Origin: Sceloporus undulatus
Lineage: Eukaryota; Chordata; Lepidosauria; Squamata; Phrynosomatidae
DNA: 64,000 nucleotides
Reading direction: 5' to 3'
Assembly (NCBI RefSeq): GCF_019175285.1
Contig: NC_056529.1
Coordinates: 420,034 to 484,033 of the forward strand
Part shown: piece by piece, positions 53,402 through 62,099 of the stretch
Layout of the letters: each line of letters begins with the position of its first letter
How positions within the stretch are numbered: position 1 is the stretch's first letter
The notes under the pieces: model-generated
What the model was told of the DNA's origin: nothing
Database searches by the model: none
Seen by the model: only the letters and a program-made list of their open reading frames with translations
Position numbers and translations under genes: made by a program

Positions 53402-54868
53402 TAAAAAGATAGTATTTTTCACACAAAAACACCTTTGCAAAATCTATCAAATTTTTGTTAAAAAAAGGCAAGGGGGAAAAATTCTTCCCTAAAACCTTTT
53501 GCAGGGAAAATTAGTTTACAAAACTGCTTTTGCAACTCCCCCTCCAAACCTTTGCAAAATTGGGATGCAAAAGTCCCCAGAATATGAAATATCATGCAAA
53601 CAAACCCACATTAACTCTTGCAGTTGATCTCCTCAAGGAGAACACTTGTAGCGTGGGCCAGAACAAAATAAGCCAAGTTTTGCGTTCCTCAATCTGACAC
53701 GTTTCCTACACTCTCCAAACAAACACACCAGATTTGTTGCCTCCCAGACATGTGTGATTTTCCATGGTTGTAACTAAAGCAATGGCCAGGGAGTTCCTCC
53801 TTCCCTTTCCTGAGACACGCAAATCATTAATCAGTTCCAAATTACTTATAGATAGTACAGTACTATCTTGGGACACTGGGACAAATTATCTACCAAATGT
53901 TCAATATTTGTTTGCTCTGAGTACAAAGCAGAGCACCAGCGGCTTGTGGGTCCCATGTCAGCCGGGTGGTCAATCCATTCCAGATTTTGGCTAGTTTTCA
54001 TGGAGCTCTCCATTGGGAATGTTAAGGCCTGAATCAAACCTGAAACAGATTCAGTGCCCCCCTGACATGTACCTTCCACTGGAGCAGAGACAACCGAAAT
54101 GGGAAGGAAGACCAGGATCAGAGCTGTAAGGAGAAAAGCCAATGGTTCCAGGCAAGGTGGAAACTGCATTTTTTAAAAAAGGAAAGACTTGCCTGTGCGT
54201 TTGCTGATGGCCTCCACAAGGCTGGATGGGAAGTAGCCGACACGGTCGTTCCCGGTCCGGTTGTCATGGATGCAGCCTTTCCATCGACCATCCGCATGCT
54301 GCTCCAAAACCTGTTGGGAGGCCAGAACAGAATTAGGTGGGAAGACAGGAGACCGCAAAGCAGAGAATCAGAAGTGACCGTGGGACGGCCCTGATGGGCA
54401 TCCCATCATCCAATTCATGGGATGGTCAAAGGAGCAAGGTGGCCACCTGAGTTTGCACTTTGTCTCCTAAATTGCAAATGTTGGCAACCCCATGATTTAT
54501 AACAAATTGGGTCTTAAGAGGTAGGCACCAAGTACTCCTGATGTGCATTGAGACATGGGTTAGGAAGTGTCCCTAGGAGGATCTTAAAAAGTATGTGCTA
54601 AGTTATGCAATGATAGAGAATTGTAGCCATTAATTTCAATGTGTTATTTGCAAACTCTGGGCAAAGTTCCCAGGGCAAGACAGGCCTTCTCTGCTGTTTT
54701 GTTGTGGTTCTCCTGCCCAATGCCTCCTGCAGAGTCAAAGCTCCTGAGATGGAAGAAGCAACCAGCAACTCACCGTAATGATATCTCCAGCTTTCACGTT
54801 GAGGCTGGTCAGGTCGTAGTTGTTGCAATAATCCTTCACAGCCCTGACTTGCAGAGCAGCTGAAGCAT
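36685..54868 (-). CDS. CASKIN1: CASKIN1, CASK-interacting scaffold protein (3' part, 12 exons)
   Basis: Minus-strand exons in transcript order: 54774-54868, 54193-54310, 48266-48376, 47353-47474, 46293-46380, 44030-44139, 43148-43258, 42133-42234, 41509-41647, 38345-40477, 37431-37824, 36685-36781. All join in phase and give 1205 residues, matching human CASKIN1 from about residue 282 to its end. Order: SH3 ([13 protein letters not shown]...[12 protein letters not shown]), CASK-binding [12 protein letters not shown], two tandem SAM domains, a long proline-rich region and the C-terminal helix [20 protein letters not shown]. The protein is a synaptic scaffold that binds the CASK kinase-like domain and polymerises through its SAM tandem. 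The ankyrin-repeat exons lie beyond a gap-filled region or the window end. Tail to tail with TRAF7, as in human. Confidence 0.96.
37035..37110 (+). repeat. Repeat 3' tail after (aat)n
   Basis: aataataataataatagatt, tatcctgcctttccagatc and gcttacaata: a repeat tail common in lizards, in the last CASKIN1 intron. Confidence 0.5.
37431..37824 (-). CDS. CASKIN1: CASKIN1 penultimate coding exon, proline-rich
   Basis: Acceptor ctcttacag, donor [30 protein letters not shown] at the start and [19 protein letters not shown] at the end, both close to human. Confidence 0.95.
38345..40477 (-). CDS. CASKIN1: CASKIN1 giant proline-rich exon (2133 bases)
   Basis: Acceptor cttctcttag, donor CCAG|GTAAGG. Starts [20 protein letters not shown], the end of SAM2. 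Landmarks: [147 protein letters not shown] and [12 protein letters not shown]. Many SH3-ligand PxxP motifs. All in one open frame. Confidence 0.97.
40640..41400 (-). other. CASKIN1 intron with short simple repeats
   Basis: (tgta)n near 40800 and (at)n at 41250-41275; no exon recognised. Confidence 0.4.
41509..41647 (-). CDS. CASKIN1: CASKIN1 exon, SAM2 domain
   Basis: Acceptor tccccag, donor CTGG|GTGAGA. Encodes [20 protein letters not shown] then [20 protein letters not shown], the second SAM domain. Confidence 0.96.
41895..42090. repeat. Palindromic MITE, family B
   Basis: gcatctgcactacaaaaata ... gtttggcactgctttaact mirrors taaagtggtgtcaaactgga ... agatgcagcc. One of the clearest copies. 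Confidence 0.75.
42133..42234 (-). CDS. CASKIN1: CASKIN1 exon, end of SAM1
   Basis: Acceptor cccatag, donor CCG|GTAAGT; 34 codons, phase 0 at both ends. [20 protein letters not shown] and SEWLPEYKP. Confidence 0.96.
42395..42515. repeat. Dispersed repeat (aggctttcat ... catctatggctggc)
   Basis: gtcaaaggctttcataacca and ttttgccggcatctatggct belong to a repeat also seen at 7.8, 56.66 and 62.1 kb. Confidence 0.5.
43148..43258 (-). CDS. CASKIN1: CASKIN1 exon, start of SAM1
   Basis: Acceptor ccttgcag, donor [29 protein letters not shown] and [14 protein letters not shown]; human has [20 protein letters not shown]. Confidence 0.96.
43856..43990. repeat. Palindromic MITE, family B (short)
   Basis: tgccatggctcctgggattc mirrors gattccacagcatggagcca. 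Confidence 0.65.
44030..44139 (-). CDS. CASKIN1: CASKIN1 exon upstream of SAM1, glutamine run
   Basis: Acceptor gcgccag, donor [29 protein letters not shown]; human has QVYGEQPPKKLEPASEGK, so the glutamine run is an expansion here. Confidence 0.9.
44215..44445. repeat. Palindromic MITE, family B (diverged)
   Basis: tggtgccactttagttatta mirrors ccgctaaagtggtatcaaat; attctgggatttatagtttg marks the left arm. Confidence 0.6.
44575..44790. repeat. Palindromic repeat (cctccagtgcaactctatgg)
   Basis: cctccagtgcaactctatgg recurs as ctccagcacaactctatggc and, inverted, as agagttgcgctggaggacct. Three or four related blocks in about 200 bases. Confidence 0.6.
45147..45360. repeat. Long hairpin, arms about 60 bases
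   Basis: cttgagcctttggatggaga at 45179 mirrors tgcatccaaaggctcaag at 45306, and aggcctctgacatcat mirrors gatgtcagaggcctgg at the outer side. Likely a MITE; not otherwise known to me. Confidence 0.6.
45400..46140 (-). other. CASKIN1 intron, GC-richer unique sequence
   Basis: Open frames on both strands (for example 45455-45835 plus) show no known domain and no splice continuity with CASKIN1. Confidence 0.4.
46293..46380 (-). CDS. CASKIN1: CASKIN1 exon (LLATVLSQK)
   Basis: Acceptor gtttcacag, donor [30 protein letters not shown]; human [19 protein letters not shown]. Confidence 0.92.
46880..47130. repeat. Two direct copies of an unrecognised repeat
   Basis: aaaatgcacaatatagatgt ... ttgcaagctttccaagctcc ... 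ctcatcaggcaa at 46888 recurs at 47052 with few changes, about 170 bases apart. Confidence 0.6.
47353..47474 (-). CDS. CASKIN1: CASKIN1 exon, Ser/Gly-rich
   Basis: Acceptor cttggcag, donor [29 protein letters not shown] ... HPGSEGVK. The [11 protein letters not shown] wording resembles human CASKIN2 (DRNSVGSEGSV) as much as human CASKIN1. Confidence 0.92.
47727..47900. repeat. Palindromic MITE, family B
   Basis: gtgcatctacactccagaaa start, with atcttgggatttctagtttg mirrored by caaaactacaaatcccagt. Confidence 0.7.
48266..48376 (-). CDS. CASKIN1: CASKIN1 exon with CASK-binding motif
   Basis: Acceptor cccccaaag|GTTCCC (weak pyrimidine tract), donor [29 protein letters not shown], then [12 protein letters not shown]. 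The EEIWVLRKP motif is the known CASK kinase-domain contact, shared in type with Mint1. Confidence 0.9.
49087..49500 (+). repeat. Three overlapping MIR-like SINE pieces
   Basis: Repeated order of tgccttcaagtcgtttctga, ccctatcatggggttttctt, gtcacccaatgggtttccat and ggattcgaaccctggtctcc. The third piece restarts at about 49413, so SINEs have inserted next to or into each other. Confidence 0.7.
49683..49931 (-). CDS. CASKIN1: Candidate extra CASKIN1 cassette exon (249 bases)
   Basis: Between the SH3 exon and the CASK-motif exon, an excellent acceptor (gtttccctttgtcag|GTTC) and a plausible donor (CCCAG|GTAGTC) bound 249 bases with no stop in the frame set by the SH3 exon. Phase is 1 at both ends, so it can be kept or skipped without shift. 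The 83 codons begin [16 protein letters not shown] and are Ser- and Pro-rich ([20 protein letters not shown]). I know no such segment in human CASKIN1; it may be lineage-specific or chance. Confidence 0.35.
50078..50269. mobile_element. hAT MITE of SPIN/URR1/OC1 type with perfect target duplication
   Basis: Starts cagtggttctcaaactgtgg, continues gtcgaacaaccctttcac and aagaccatcagaaaacatat, then gtggttggggggtcatcaca, and ends aaggttgagaaccactg. Flanked on both sides by ctctaaag (50070-50077, 50270-50277). From memory this wording matches the horizontally transferred hAT families (SPIN, OC1, rodent URR1). Confidence 0.85.
50278..50413. mobile_element. hAT MITE abutting the previous one
   Basis: Palindrome cgatgactcccaaactctgg ... 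gagtttgggcatcacta of the family at 10814 and 29421. Flanks ctctaaag and ctctattg agree at 6 of 8, so it apparently inserted at the duplicated site of its neighbour, or the reverse. Confidence 0.7.
50935..51140. repeat. Tigger-like MITE
   Basis: aaatacatggatgttcaaat, an aaaatggtgtcccatatata centre and tgcttggatctatggataaa, as in the copy at 22.3 kb. Confidence 0.5.
51573..52650 (-). mobile_element. CR1 LINE, 3' kilobase, with inverted 5' segment
   Basis: The minus strand encodes CR1 reverse transcriptase C-terminal motifs: [52 protein letters not shown] and [20 protein letters not shown]. At about 52520 the order flips: 52521-52642 reads the next upstream segment in plus orientation, with a short shared block (tgttgaatagcactgggcc / its mirror) at the joint. 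Confidence 0.85.
53250..53402 (+). repeat. Simple repeats: (tg)n, (at)n, (aat)n
   Basis: A (tg)n run at about 53249-53276, (at)n at 53281-53294 and (aat)n at about 53362-53401. Minus-strand frames here are runs of tyrosine only. Confidence 0.9.
54193..54310 (-). CDS. CASKIN1: CASKIN1 exon, second half of SH3
   Basis: Acceptor cccaacag. [20 protein letters not shown] and [19 protein letters not shown], one residue from human over much of its length. The donor reads ACAG|GCAAGT, a GC donor rather than GT, with an otherwise perfect consensus. Confidence 0.95.
54774..54868 (-). CDS. CASKIN1: CASKIN1 exon, first half of SH3 (5'-most exon in window)
   Basis: Acceptor tctgctcag, donor [29 protein letters not shown] and [11 protein letters not shown], as in human (one V/T change). 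A damaged inverted copy of this exon lies at 63791-63871 on the plus strand. Confidence 0.95.
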
Positions 54869-54904
54869 CTGAGCAGAAAGAGGAGGAGATGATGGAGACA
54901 GTAG

Positions 54905-55158
54905 TTAGCAAGAGAGCACCCAAAATGGTGGAAGGTCTGGAAACCATAAAGCCCTATGAGGAGAAATTTCAGGAGATGGATAGGATTAGCCTTGAGAAGA
55001 GAAGGTCAAGAGGTGATATGATATTTATGTTTAAATATTTGAAGGGATGGAAGATGAAGCAACCTTGTTTTTTGCTGCTCTGGAGAATAGGACATGGAAA
55101 AATGGATGCAAACTCTAGGAAAAGAGATTTCACATTAGGATGACATTAGGAAGAAATT
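54905..55158 (+). mobile_element. CR1 LINE fragment, plus orientation
   Basis: aaaatggtggaaggtctgga, aagccctatgaggagaaatt and agaggtgatatgatatttat encode the CR1 C-terminal end ([18 protein letters not shown]). It abuts the minus-oriented copy at 55161. Confidence 0.8.
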
Positions 55159-55160
55159 AG

Positions 55161-56155
55161 AATCATAGAATCATAGAGCTGGAGGAGACCACATGGGCCA
55201 TCCAGTCCAACCCCATTCTGCCATGCAGAAACTCCCAATCAAAGCATCCCCATTGACAGATGGCCATCCAACCTCTACTTAAAGACCTCCAGAAAAGGAG
55301 ACTCCACCAAAATCTCCAAGGAAGGAGTGTGTTCCACTGTCAAACAGCTCTTACTGTCAGGAAGCTCCTCCTAATGTTGAGGTGGAATCTCTTTTCCTGC
55401 AGCTTGCCTCCATTCCTCCATTGTCTCATAGTCTCTGGAGCATCAGAAAACAATATGACATCCCTTCAAATATTTAAACAGGGCTATCATATCACCTCTT
55501 AACCTTCTCTTCTCCAGGCTAAACATCCCCAGATCCCTAAGTCATTCTTCATAGGGCTTCATGGTATCCAGACCCTTCACCATTTTAGTCTCCCTCCTTT
55601 GGACACATGGCTCCAGTGTCTCAATGTCCTTTTTGAATTGTGGTGCCCAGAAATGGACACAATATTCCAGGTGGGGCCTGACCAAAGCGGAATACAGTGG
55701 GACTATTATTTCTCTTGATATAGACACTATACTTCTATTGATGCAGCCTAAAATTGTATTGGCCTTTTTAGCTGCCGCATCGCACTGTTCACTCATGTTC
55801 AACTTGTGGTCTACTTGGACTCCTAGATCCCTTTCACACGTAGTTTCATTCAGACAGGTGTCCCCCATAATCCTATATCTGTGTATTTCATTTTTCCTCC
55901 CTAAGTGCAGTACCTTACATTTCTCCTTGCTGAAATTCATTTTGTTAGCTTTCTCCCAGCTTTCTAGTCTATTCAGGTCATTTTGAATCTTGATCCTGTC
56001 CTCTGGAGTATTAGCTATTCCTCCTAATTTGGTGTCATCTGCAAATTTGAGGAGTATGCCCCCACTTCTGTCATCCAGGTCACTGATAAAGATGTTGAAT
56101 AGCACTGGGCCCAGGACAGAGCCCTGTGGGACCCCACTGGTCACTTCTCTCCAGG
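55161..56155 (-). mobile_element. CR1 LINE, 3' kilobase
   Basis: Reversed tail agaatcatagaatcatagag at the left. The minus strand encodes [40 protein letters not shown] and [20 protein letters not shown] in a 200-codon frame. 5'-truncated, but unlike the copy at 51.6 kb not inverted. The sister copy shows about 90 percent identity by eye. Confidence 0.88.
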
Positions 56156-56739
56156 ATTAAAACGAGCCATTGCTGAGCCCCCTTTGGGTTCGGCCGGTCA
56201 ACCAGTTACAAATCCACTTAACAGTTATAAGATGCTTCTGCCTCGGAGCGTGGTGGAGTCTTCTTCTTTGGAGGTTTTCAAACAGAGGCTGGATGGAAGA
56301 GAGCCTAACTGCATGGTACAAAGGCACTCTGCACATGCTTAAAGGCAATCAGAAACTACTGGTGAGGAAAGCAGCTAACAGTGCAAACCATAAATTTGGC
56401 CTCCCTGGATTGAAATCTCATCTCTGCCACAAACCCCACAAGGTGGCCTTAAGAAAGCTGCTATTCCCTAAATTGCTGCAATCTGAAAAATGTGCATAGG
56501 GACTGTTGTGACCATTATTCAGACAATGGGTGCAATGCAATCTGAGCACTACTAATGCACAAGTCTGTGGTTTAGCTTTAAAAACACTAGATGGAGACAG
56601 AGCACCATAGAATTGTTGTTAACCATTATTATTTTCCAACGGTCATGTCTTTGTGAAGTCGAAGAAGGCTTTCACGGCCACCGGCATCCATAGTTTTCTG
56701 TGGGTTTTTCGTGCTGTATGGTCACATTCTGGACTAATA
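56156..56739. repeat. CR1-related and other repeats up to the gap
   Basis: 56156-56220 continues CR1; from 56225 the sequence is of unknown repeat origin and ends in the tagttttctgtgggtttttc repeat. The whole stretch reappears inverted at about 62.1-62.64 kb. Confidence 0.6.
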
Positions 56740-56839
56740 NNNNNNNNNNNNNNNNNNNNNNNNNNNNNNNNNNNNNNNNNNNNNNNNNNNNNNNNNNNNN
56801 NNNNNNNNNNNNNNNNNNNNNNNNNNNNNNNNNNNNNNN
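56740..56839. other. Assembly gap, 100 N
   Basis: Exactly 100 N, a scaffolding placeholder; true length unknown. Confidence 0.99.
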
Positions 56840-56938
56840 ATTACACCTATTTGAAAATCCCTACACTGGCTCCCCATTTGCATCCAGCACAGCGCTGTGT
56901 ACATTTACAGTGCTTTAGAAATAAAGGTTAATGATGAT

Positions 56939-57130
56939 GATGATGGATCCTTTCTGGAATCACAGAGTCACAGAGTTGCAAGAGACTCCCAATGGGTCAT
57001 CCAGTCCAGTCCACTTCTGCCATGCAGGAATACCCCATCCAAGCCCTCCTTGTGAGAGATGGTCATCCAGCCTCTGTTTAAAAACCTCCAAGGAAGGAGA
57101 CTTTACCACCCTCCGAGGCCATAAAGTGTC
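56939..57130 (-). mobile_element. CR1 LINE 3' end fragment
   Basis: aatcacagagtcacagagtt, gtcatccagtccagtccact and catccagcctctgtttaaaa. Preceded at 56880-56940 by an L2-type tail ending (gat)n. Confidence 0.7.
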
Positions 57131-57794
57131 TTGTCTCCATGCCTTGGCCATTTTATTGCTTCTTTTTCTTTAAAAAAGAAAAACCATCGCTGGAGAATAA
57201 GCAGAAAACAGTGTTAATTAACCCACCGAAACGTCTCTCTCCATTGCCCTTTCGTGTCAGTTTGTGTTCCCATAAGCAGGAAGAGATCAGCTACTTACTA
57301 ACCTTTGCCTCTCTGGCAGCATTGATTTTTCAGATGCAACGGCACTCGAAAGTGCTATTTTACAATAAAAATGTAAAGGGGGAAACCTAATGAGAGATGA
57401 GGTTTTAAAAAAACGGTGACAGAAGCACCTCTGTCTGCTCTCCAGGAAGAGAAACTCAATTTGGGACAATTCATAAACGCATTTCTCCAGCAACCCTGAC
57501 ATCTATCTCCATCCAAATCCATCAGACAGTTGTAAATACTCTGACCTTACAAGGAGGAAACGTCCAACTTATAGACAGCAGAGCTTTGCAAATTCCCAAA
57601 AGAGAGGACGGGGCCAAAGTTGCATTTCATTCAAGAGCTTGGAAGGCACAAATTAGCTCGAGAAGACACAGAGATGACAAGACCCCCAAAATAATAATAG
57701 TACTGGACCAGCATTGCGTTACCATCTGGGGACTATAACAACCAGAATCCTGCAGCTGCCAGGGAGGAATCCTAGCAACCCCAAATGAACTTGT
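57131..57794. other. Unique sequence, nothing recognised
   Basis: No exon of CASKIN1 or another gene found. No clear repeat. Confidence 0.4.
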
Positions 57795-58010
57795 ACGCAA
57801 AGGGATCTTGTAGCACCTTTGAGACAGATCTCAGATGCATTTGGAAGTAGGCTCAAGTCTTTGAAAGCTCATGCCGCCAGCTTCTTTATTTCAGTTAGTC
57901 TCAAAGGTGCTACAAAATCCCTCTGCAGACTGATTTTCTGACTGATTAATAAATGATTGGACTGAACTGATTTTCCAGACTAACACGGCTGTCTCTTTGG
58001 ATTCTGCCAT
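57795..58010. repeat. Palindromic repeat (gtagcacctttgagac)
   Basis: ttgtagcacctttgagacag mirrors gtctcaaaggtgctacaaaa about 90 bases on; the gactaacacggctgtctctt tail follows. Same family at 4.8-5.06 kb. Confidence 0.65.
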
Positions 58011-58269
58011 TCCTGAATGCTGTTAACCCTCTGCTGTCACAGGAGCGTCAACCCAGAAAGCAGAATTTGCAAGCTGGAGACTCTGCCAAGACATCCATCT
58101 GATGGACAAGGCAAGTGGACAGATGGACACAGGAACAGAGAGAGGAAAAAGAGGTGAAAAAAGCAAGGCCAGAGTCTGTTCCCCATCTCTGCAAAAAACA
58201 AAACTTGTTCACAAGGCCAGAGAAGGTCAGAAATGACCCAGGGTCTGCGGAAAGAACATCTGGATGTGT

Positions 58270-60400
58270 ATAGCTTAAGAGCAAATGTCTCCAAGAAACA
58301 AAAATAAAAGATAAAGCATATTTGATATGTAACAAATTAGGGCAATTGTATTCCGCAAACTCAAAATATAAAAAGAAGGGTGTAGCAATATATGTAAACC
58401 CAAAATATGAGGCAAGAGAAATAGAAAGTGACAATGAAGGGAACTATGAGTTGAATGAACTAATAAATGGAAAACAAAGAATTCTAGGAGTGGGAGTATC
58501 TGGCTCCCTGGAGAAAAGAAATAATATACAGTATAGAAAATTAAAATCCAAATTAACCCAAATTGAAAATGACTCAGTAATTATGCTTAGGGACTGGAAT
58601 GGGGTTATAAACCCAATATTGGATAGATTCTCTGGAGAAAAAAATTCTTAAAAAACCAAGGGAAATTACCGCAACCATTTTTTGACCGATTGGATTTACA
58701 GTATTAGTAATGGGAGACACACGGAGAATGAAATACGGCTCAAGTAAGGATGTTGCTTTTTTCTCAAATCCCCGCAAGACCTGGTCGAGAATAGATATGA
58801 TTTTTGCTTCATTACATCTGAAACCTAATATCCATGATCTTAAAATATTGCCGAGAGTTTGGTCCGACCACAGTCCAGTCCAACTAAATTTGAAATAGGA
58901 AGGATAAAAGAATATAACTGGAAATTAAATTCAAATTTGTTAAAAGACAGAAATTTGGTCAATGAATTGAAAACATTAATAAGTAACTATTTTGAGGAAA
59001 ACTTAAAGAAACGTCGCCACAAATGGTTTGGGAGCCACATAAAGCAGCAGCGAGAGGATGGTTAATAAAAAAGATGGCAGAGAGAAAAAGAAGGAAAGAA
59101 GAAAAACTGCAGAAGCTGCGTAAAGAATTAGAAAAGAAAGAAGGACTATTGAAAAAAGAGCCAAGAAATTCCAAGATCTTACAAGAAATAAAGTATGAAC
59201 AAAAGCAGATGTCCGTAGTTTTAGTGGAGGAAAAATTAAAACTTTTGAGGTAGCGTTGTTTTGAATCAGCAAATAAAACGGGGAAGCTATTGGCCTTTCA
59301 AGTCAGAAAGGAAAAATCAAAACGAGTAATTTCAGTAATTAAGGAAGGGGAAGCAGTAATTACAAATCAAAATCAAATTTAAAAAAACTGTTCTGGAATA
59401 TTATAGGGACTCAAAAATCCAAAAATTCAGGGACCCAAAAATCCAAAATTCAAAAATATTGGGATTCACAAAAATTAATTAAATTTACAGATGAGCAAAG
59501 AGAAATCCTTAATAAACCGATCTCTCCACAAGAATTACAGGATGCAATAGGGAGAAGTACAACTGGGAAACCCCGCAACCAGACGTTTTCCCCAATGAAT
59601 ATTACAAAATTGGCCAGGAAGATTTACGCATGGCTCTATTACAAATAATGAACGAAACTGGTAATGGGAAAATACCTCAGACATGGACGCAATCAGATAT
59701 AGCATTAAAACCAAAGGAAGGGAAAGACTCACACTTAACTAAAAATTACAGACCAATCTCTTTACTGAATACTGATTACAAATTGTTTGTATCTATATTG
59801 GCAGAAAGACTAAAAAAGATTTTATGTTTTAATTCGGATTAATTCGGACCAGAATGGCTTTCTCCCTAAAATAATGATAAAAAAATAATATTAGGACTGT
59901 AATAAATTTGATTGAAATCCATGAACGTAATTTACACAAAAAATTGGCAATGATATTTATAAGATACAGAGAAAGCCTTCGACAACATTTATTGGCAATT
60001 CATGTTTGAGGTATTAAAAAGACTAGGAGTTGGCAATACTTTTCAAAACTGGATTGAAACAATATACAAGCATCAATATACAAATGGATCTGGATTAATG
60101 GGGAGGGAACGGATATCTCCCCAATGCAAGGTTGCCCACTGGCTCCTCTATTATTGGTTTTAGTAATGGAAATACTGTTAAATGATATTCAATACAATCA
60201 ATCGATAGAAGGATTCAAACTGAAAAAAGAGGAGTATAAACTTAAAGCTTATGCTGATGACCTAATTTTAATAATATTGAACCCAATTGAATGTAAGGAA
60301 GTTATTTTGAATTTATTAAAGAAGTTTGGGAAAGTAGCCAGGTATAAAATTAACAAGGAAAAATCCATGTTCCTAACTATGAATATGTCCAAGGAATATG
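58270..60400 (+). mobile_element. L1-clade LINE, ORF2 fragment, broken
   Basis: Plus-strand pieces encode the L1 endonuclease (KKKGVAIYVNPKYE, then TWSRIDMIFASLHLKPNIHD and WSDHSPVQLNL), a lysine-rich linker, and the reverse transcriptase (KNYRPISLLNTDYKLFVSIL, MQGCPLAPLLLVLVMEILL, KAYADDLILI, YKINKEKSMFL). Frames change several times and internal stops are present, so it is dead. It stops inside the RT/thumb region and runs into an (aat)n tract at 60457-60500. Confidence 0.85.
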
Positions 60401-60590
60401 TTTATGTTTTTATGTTTTTTTCTTTTGTATATAATATTTTTAACAATAACATTTAAAATAATAATAATAATAATAATAATAGTAATAGTAATAATAGAAC
60501 AAATGTGTAGGAGAAGAGACAGAGAGGCTATAAAGTTAGGCTTGGTACAGAGAAGACAGATAGGTCAATACTTTATTCCTTTGCTTATAA

Positions 60591-60725
60591 TTATGGTTGT
60601 GTGCCTTGAAGCTGTTTCTGACTTAGGGCAACCCTAAGACAAACCCTATCATGGGTTTTCTTGGCCAGATTTGCTCAGAGGGGCTTTGCTTGCCTTTGCA
60701 TTCCACTGAGGCTGAATACTTACTC
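60591..60725 (+). repeat. MIR-like SINE, 5' part
   Basis: ggttgtgtgccttgaagctg, tctgacttagggcaacccta, accctatcatgggttttctt. Confidence 0.65.
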
Positions 60726-60729
60726 GCCC

Positions 60730-61300
60730 ATGGTCTTCTTGTTGCTGTTAACTACTTTTGCATCAAGCCGGACCCATGGCAACCCTATGGATAAGACATC
60801 TCCAGGCCCTCCTGTCCTCTATTACCCAGCTCCTGCAAACTCATATTCATACTCTCTTTCATAAAGTCCATCCATCTAGCACATGGCCTTCCTCTCTTTG
60901 TACTTCCCTCCACCTTTCCTAACATTATTGTCTTTTCCAACGATTCATGCCTTTTCATGCTGTGTCTAAAGTATGACAGTCTAAGTCAGGGGTCGGCAAC
61001 CTATGGCCCGCGGGCCAGATCCGGCCCAGCGAGGCCTTGGGACCGGCCCCAGCCTGGTCCTGCCGCCGATTGCTGCCCCCGCCGCAGCTTCCGCACCGCT
61101 CCAGGCGCCATTTTGAGTTCGGCCCCCCCAGTTGTCTGAGGACAGCAACCCGGCCCCTGGCTCAAAAAGGTTGCCTACCCCTGGTCTAAGTCTTGTCATC
61201 TCGGCTTCTTGGGATATTTCTGGTTCGATCTGCTCCAGGACCCATTTGTTTGTCCTTTTGGCTGTCCATGGGATCCTCAGCACTCTTTTCCAGCAGCACC
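60730..61300 (-). mobile_element. Unassigned LINE-like repeat split by a hAT element
   Basis: gtccatccatctagcacatg, aacattattgtcttttccaa and taaagtatgacagtctaagt, continuing after the hAT element with cttgtcatctcggcttcttg and gatctgctccaggacccatt. The wording is that of a widespread vertebrate repeat, but I cannot name the family with certainty. Confidence 0.45.
60987..61183. mobile_element. hAT MITE with perfect target duplication
   Basis: caggggtcggcaacctatgg at the left and aaaaaggttgcctacccctg at the right, flanked by gtctaagt on both sides (60979-60986, 61184-61191). GC-rich interior with ggcccgcgggcc. Confidence 0.87.
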
Positions 61301-61349
61301 CAGTGGGTTTCCACAGCCAAGTGTGAATTTGAACACTGCTCTCCGAAAG

Positions 61350-61930
61350 CCATAGAATCCCAGAGCTGAAAGAGACACCGAGGGGTCATCCAGTCCAAAC
61401 CTCTTCTGCCATGCAGGAACAGACCACCCAAGCTTTCCCTGTGACAGATGACTATCCAGCCTCTGTTTAAAAAGCTCCAAAGAAGAAGACTCCACTACAC
61501 TCCAATGCAGCACCTTCTACTGTCCAACAGCTCTTACCATCCAAAAGCTCTTCCTAATGGTTAGGAGGAATCTCTTTTCATGCAGTTTGCATCCAGGTCC
61601 TAATGTCTGGAGCAGCAGAAAAACAAGCTTGCTCCATTCCCAACATGACATCCATTCAAATATTTAAACATGGCAATCATGATAAAGCTGCCTCTTCCCC
61701 AAGCTAAATATTTCCAGCTCCTCAGAAGGTTTTATGGTTTCCAGACCCGTCACCATTTTGGTCACCCTCCTCTGGACACACTCCAGTTACTCAATTTTAA
61801 ATTGTGGTGCCCAGAACTGGACACAGGATTGCAGGCGAAGACTTACTGAAGCAGAAGAGAGTAGCACGATGACCTCCCTTGATCCAACACTCAGACCCTT
61901 CACCACATTGGCAATTTGCCTGTAATACTA
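61350..61930 (-). mobile_element. CR1 LINE 3' end, diverged
   Basis: atagaatcccagagctgaaa, tatccagcctctgtttaaaa, catccattcaaatatttaaa and tgtggtgcccagaactggac in CR1 order. Confidence 0.75.
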
Positions 61931-61987
61931 GAACCCAATGGGAGAAATCACCCATTGAAGCTGAATGGGCAGACATTCAGGGCAGAC

Positions 61988-62012
61988 NNNNNNNNNNNNN
62001 NNNNNNNNNNNN
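61988..62012. other. Assembly gap, about 25 N
   Basis: A 25-base N run, a size some long-read gap fillers leave at an unclosed gap. Confidence 0.95.
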
Positions 62013-62099
62013 CATTTCCATGCCACCATGCAGTTGCGGCGAAACGCAGGAAATAAATTATATTATTATATTATTATTTATTATTATATTATATTAAAA

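Noticed and set aside
56653-56931. Frames spanning the 100-N gap
   Set aside because: They contain undetermined residues and repeat sequence only.
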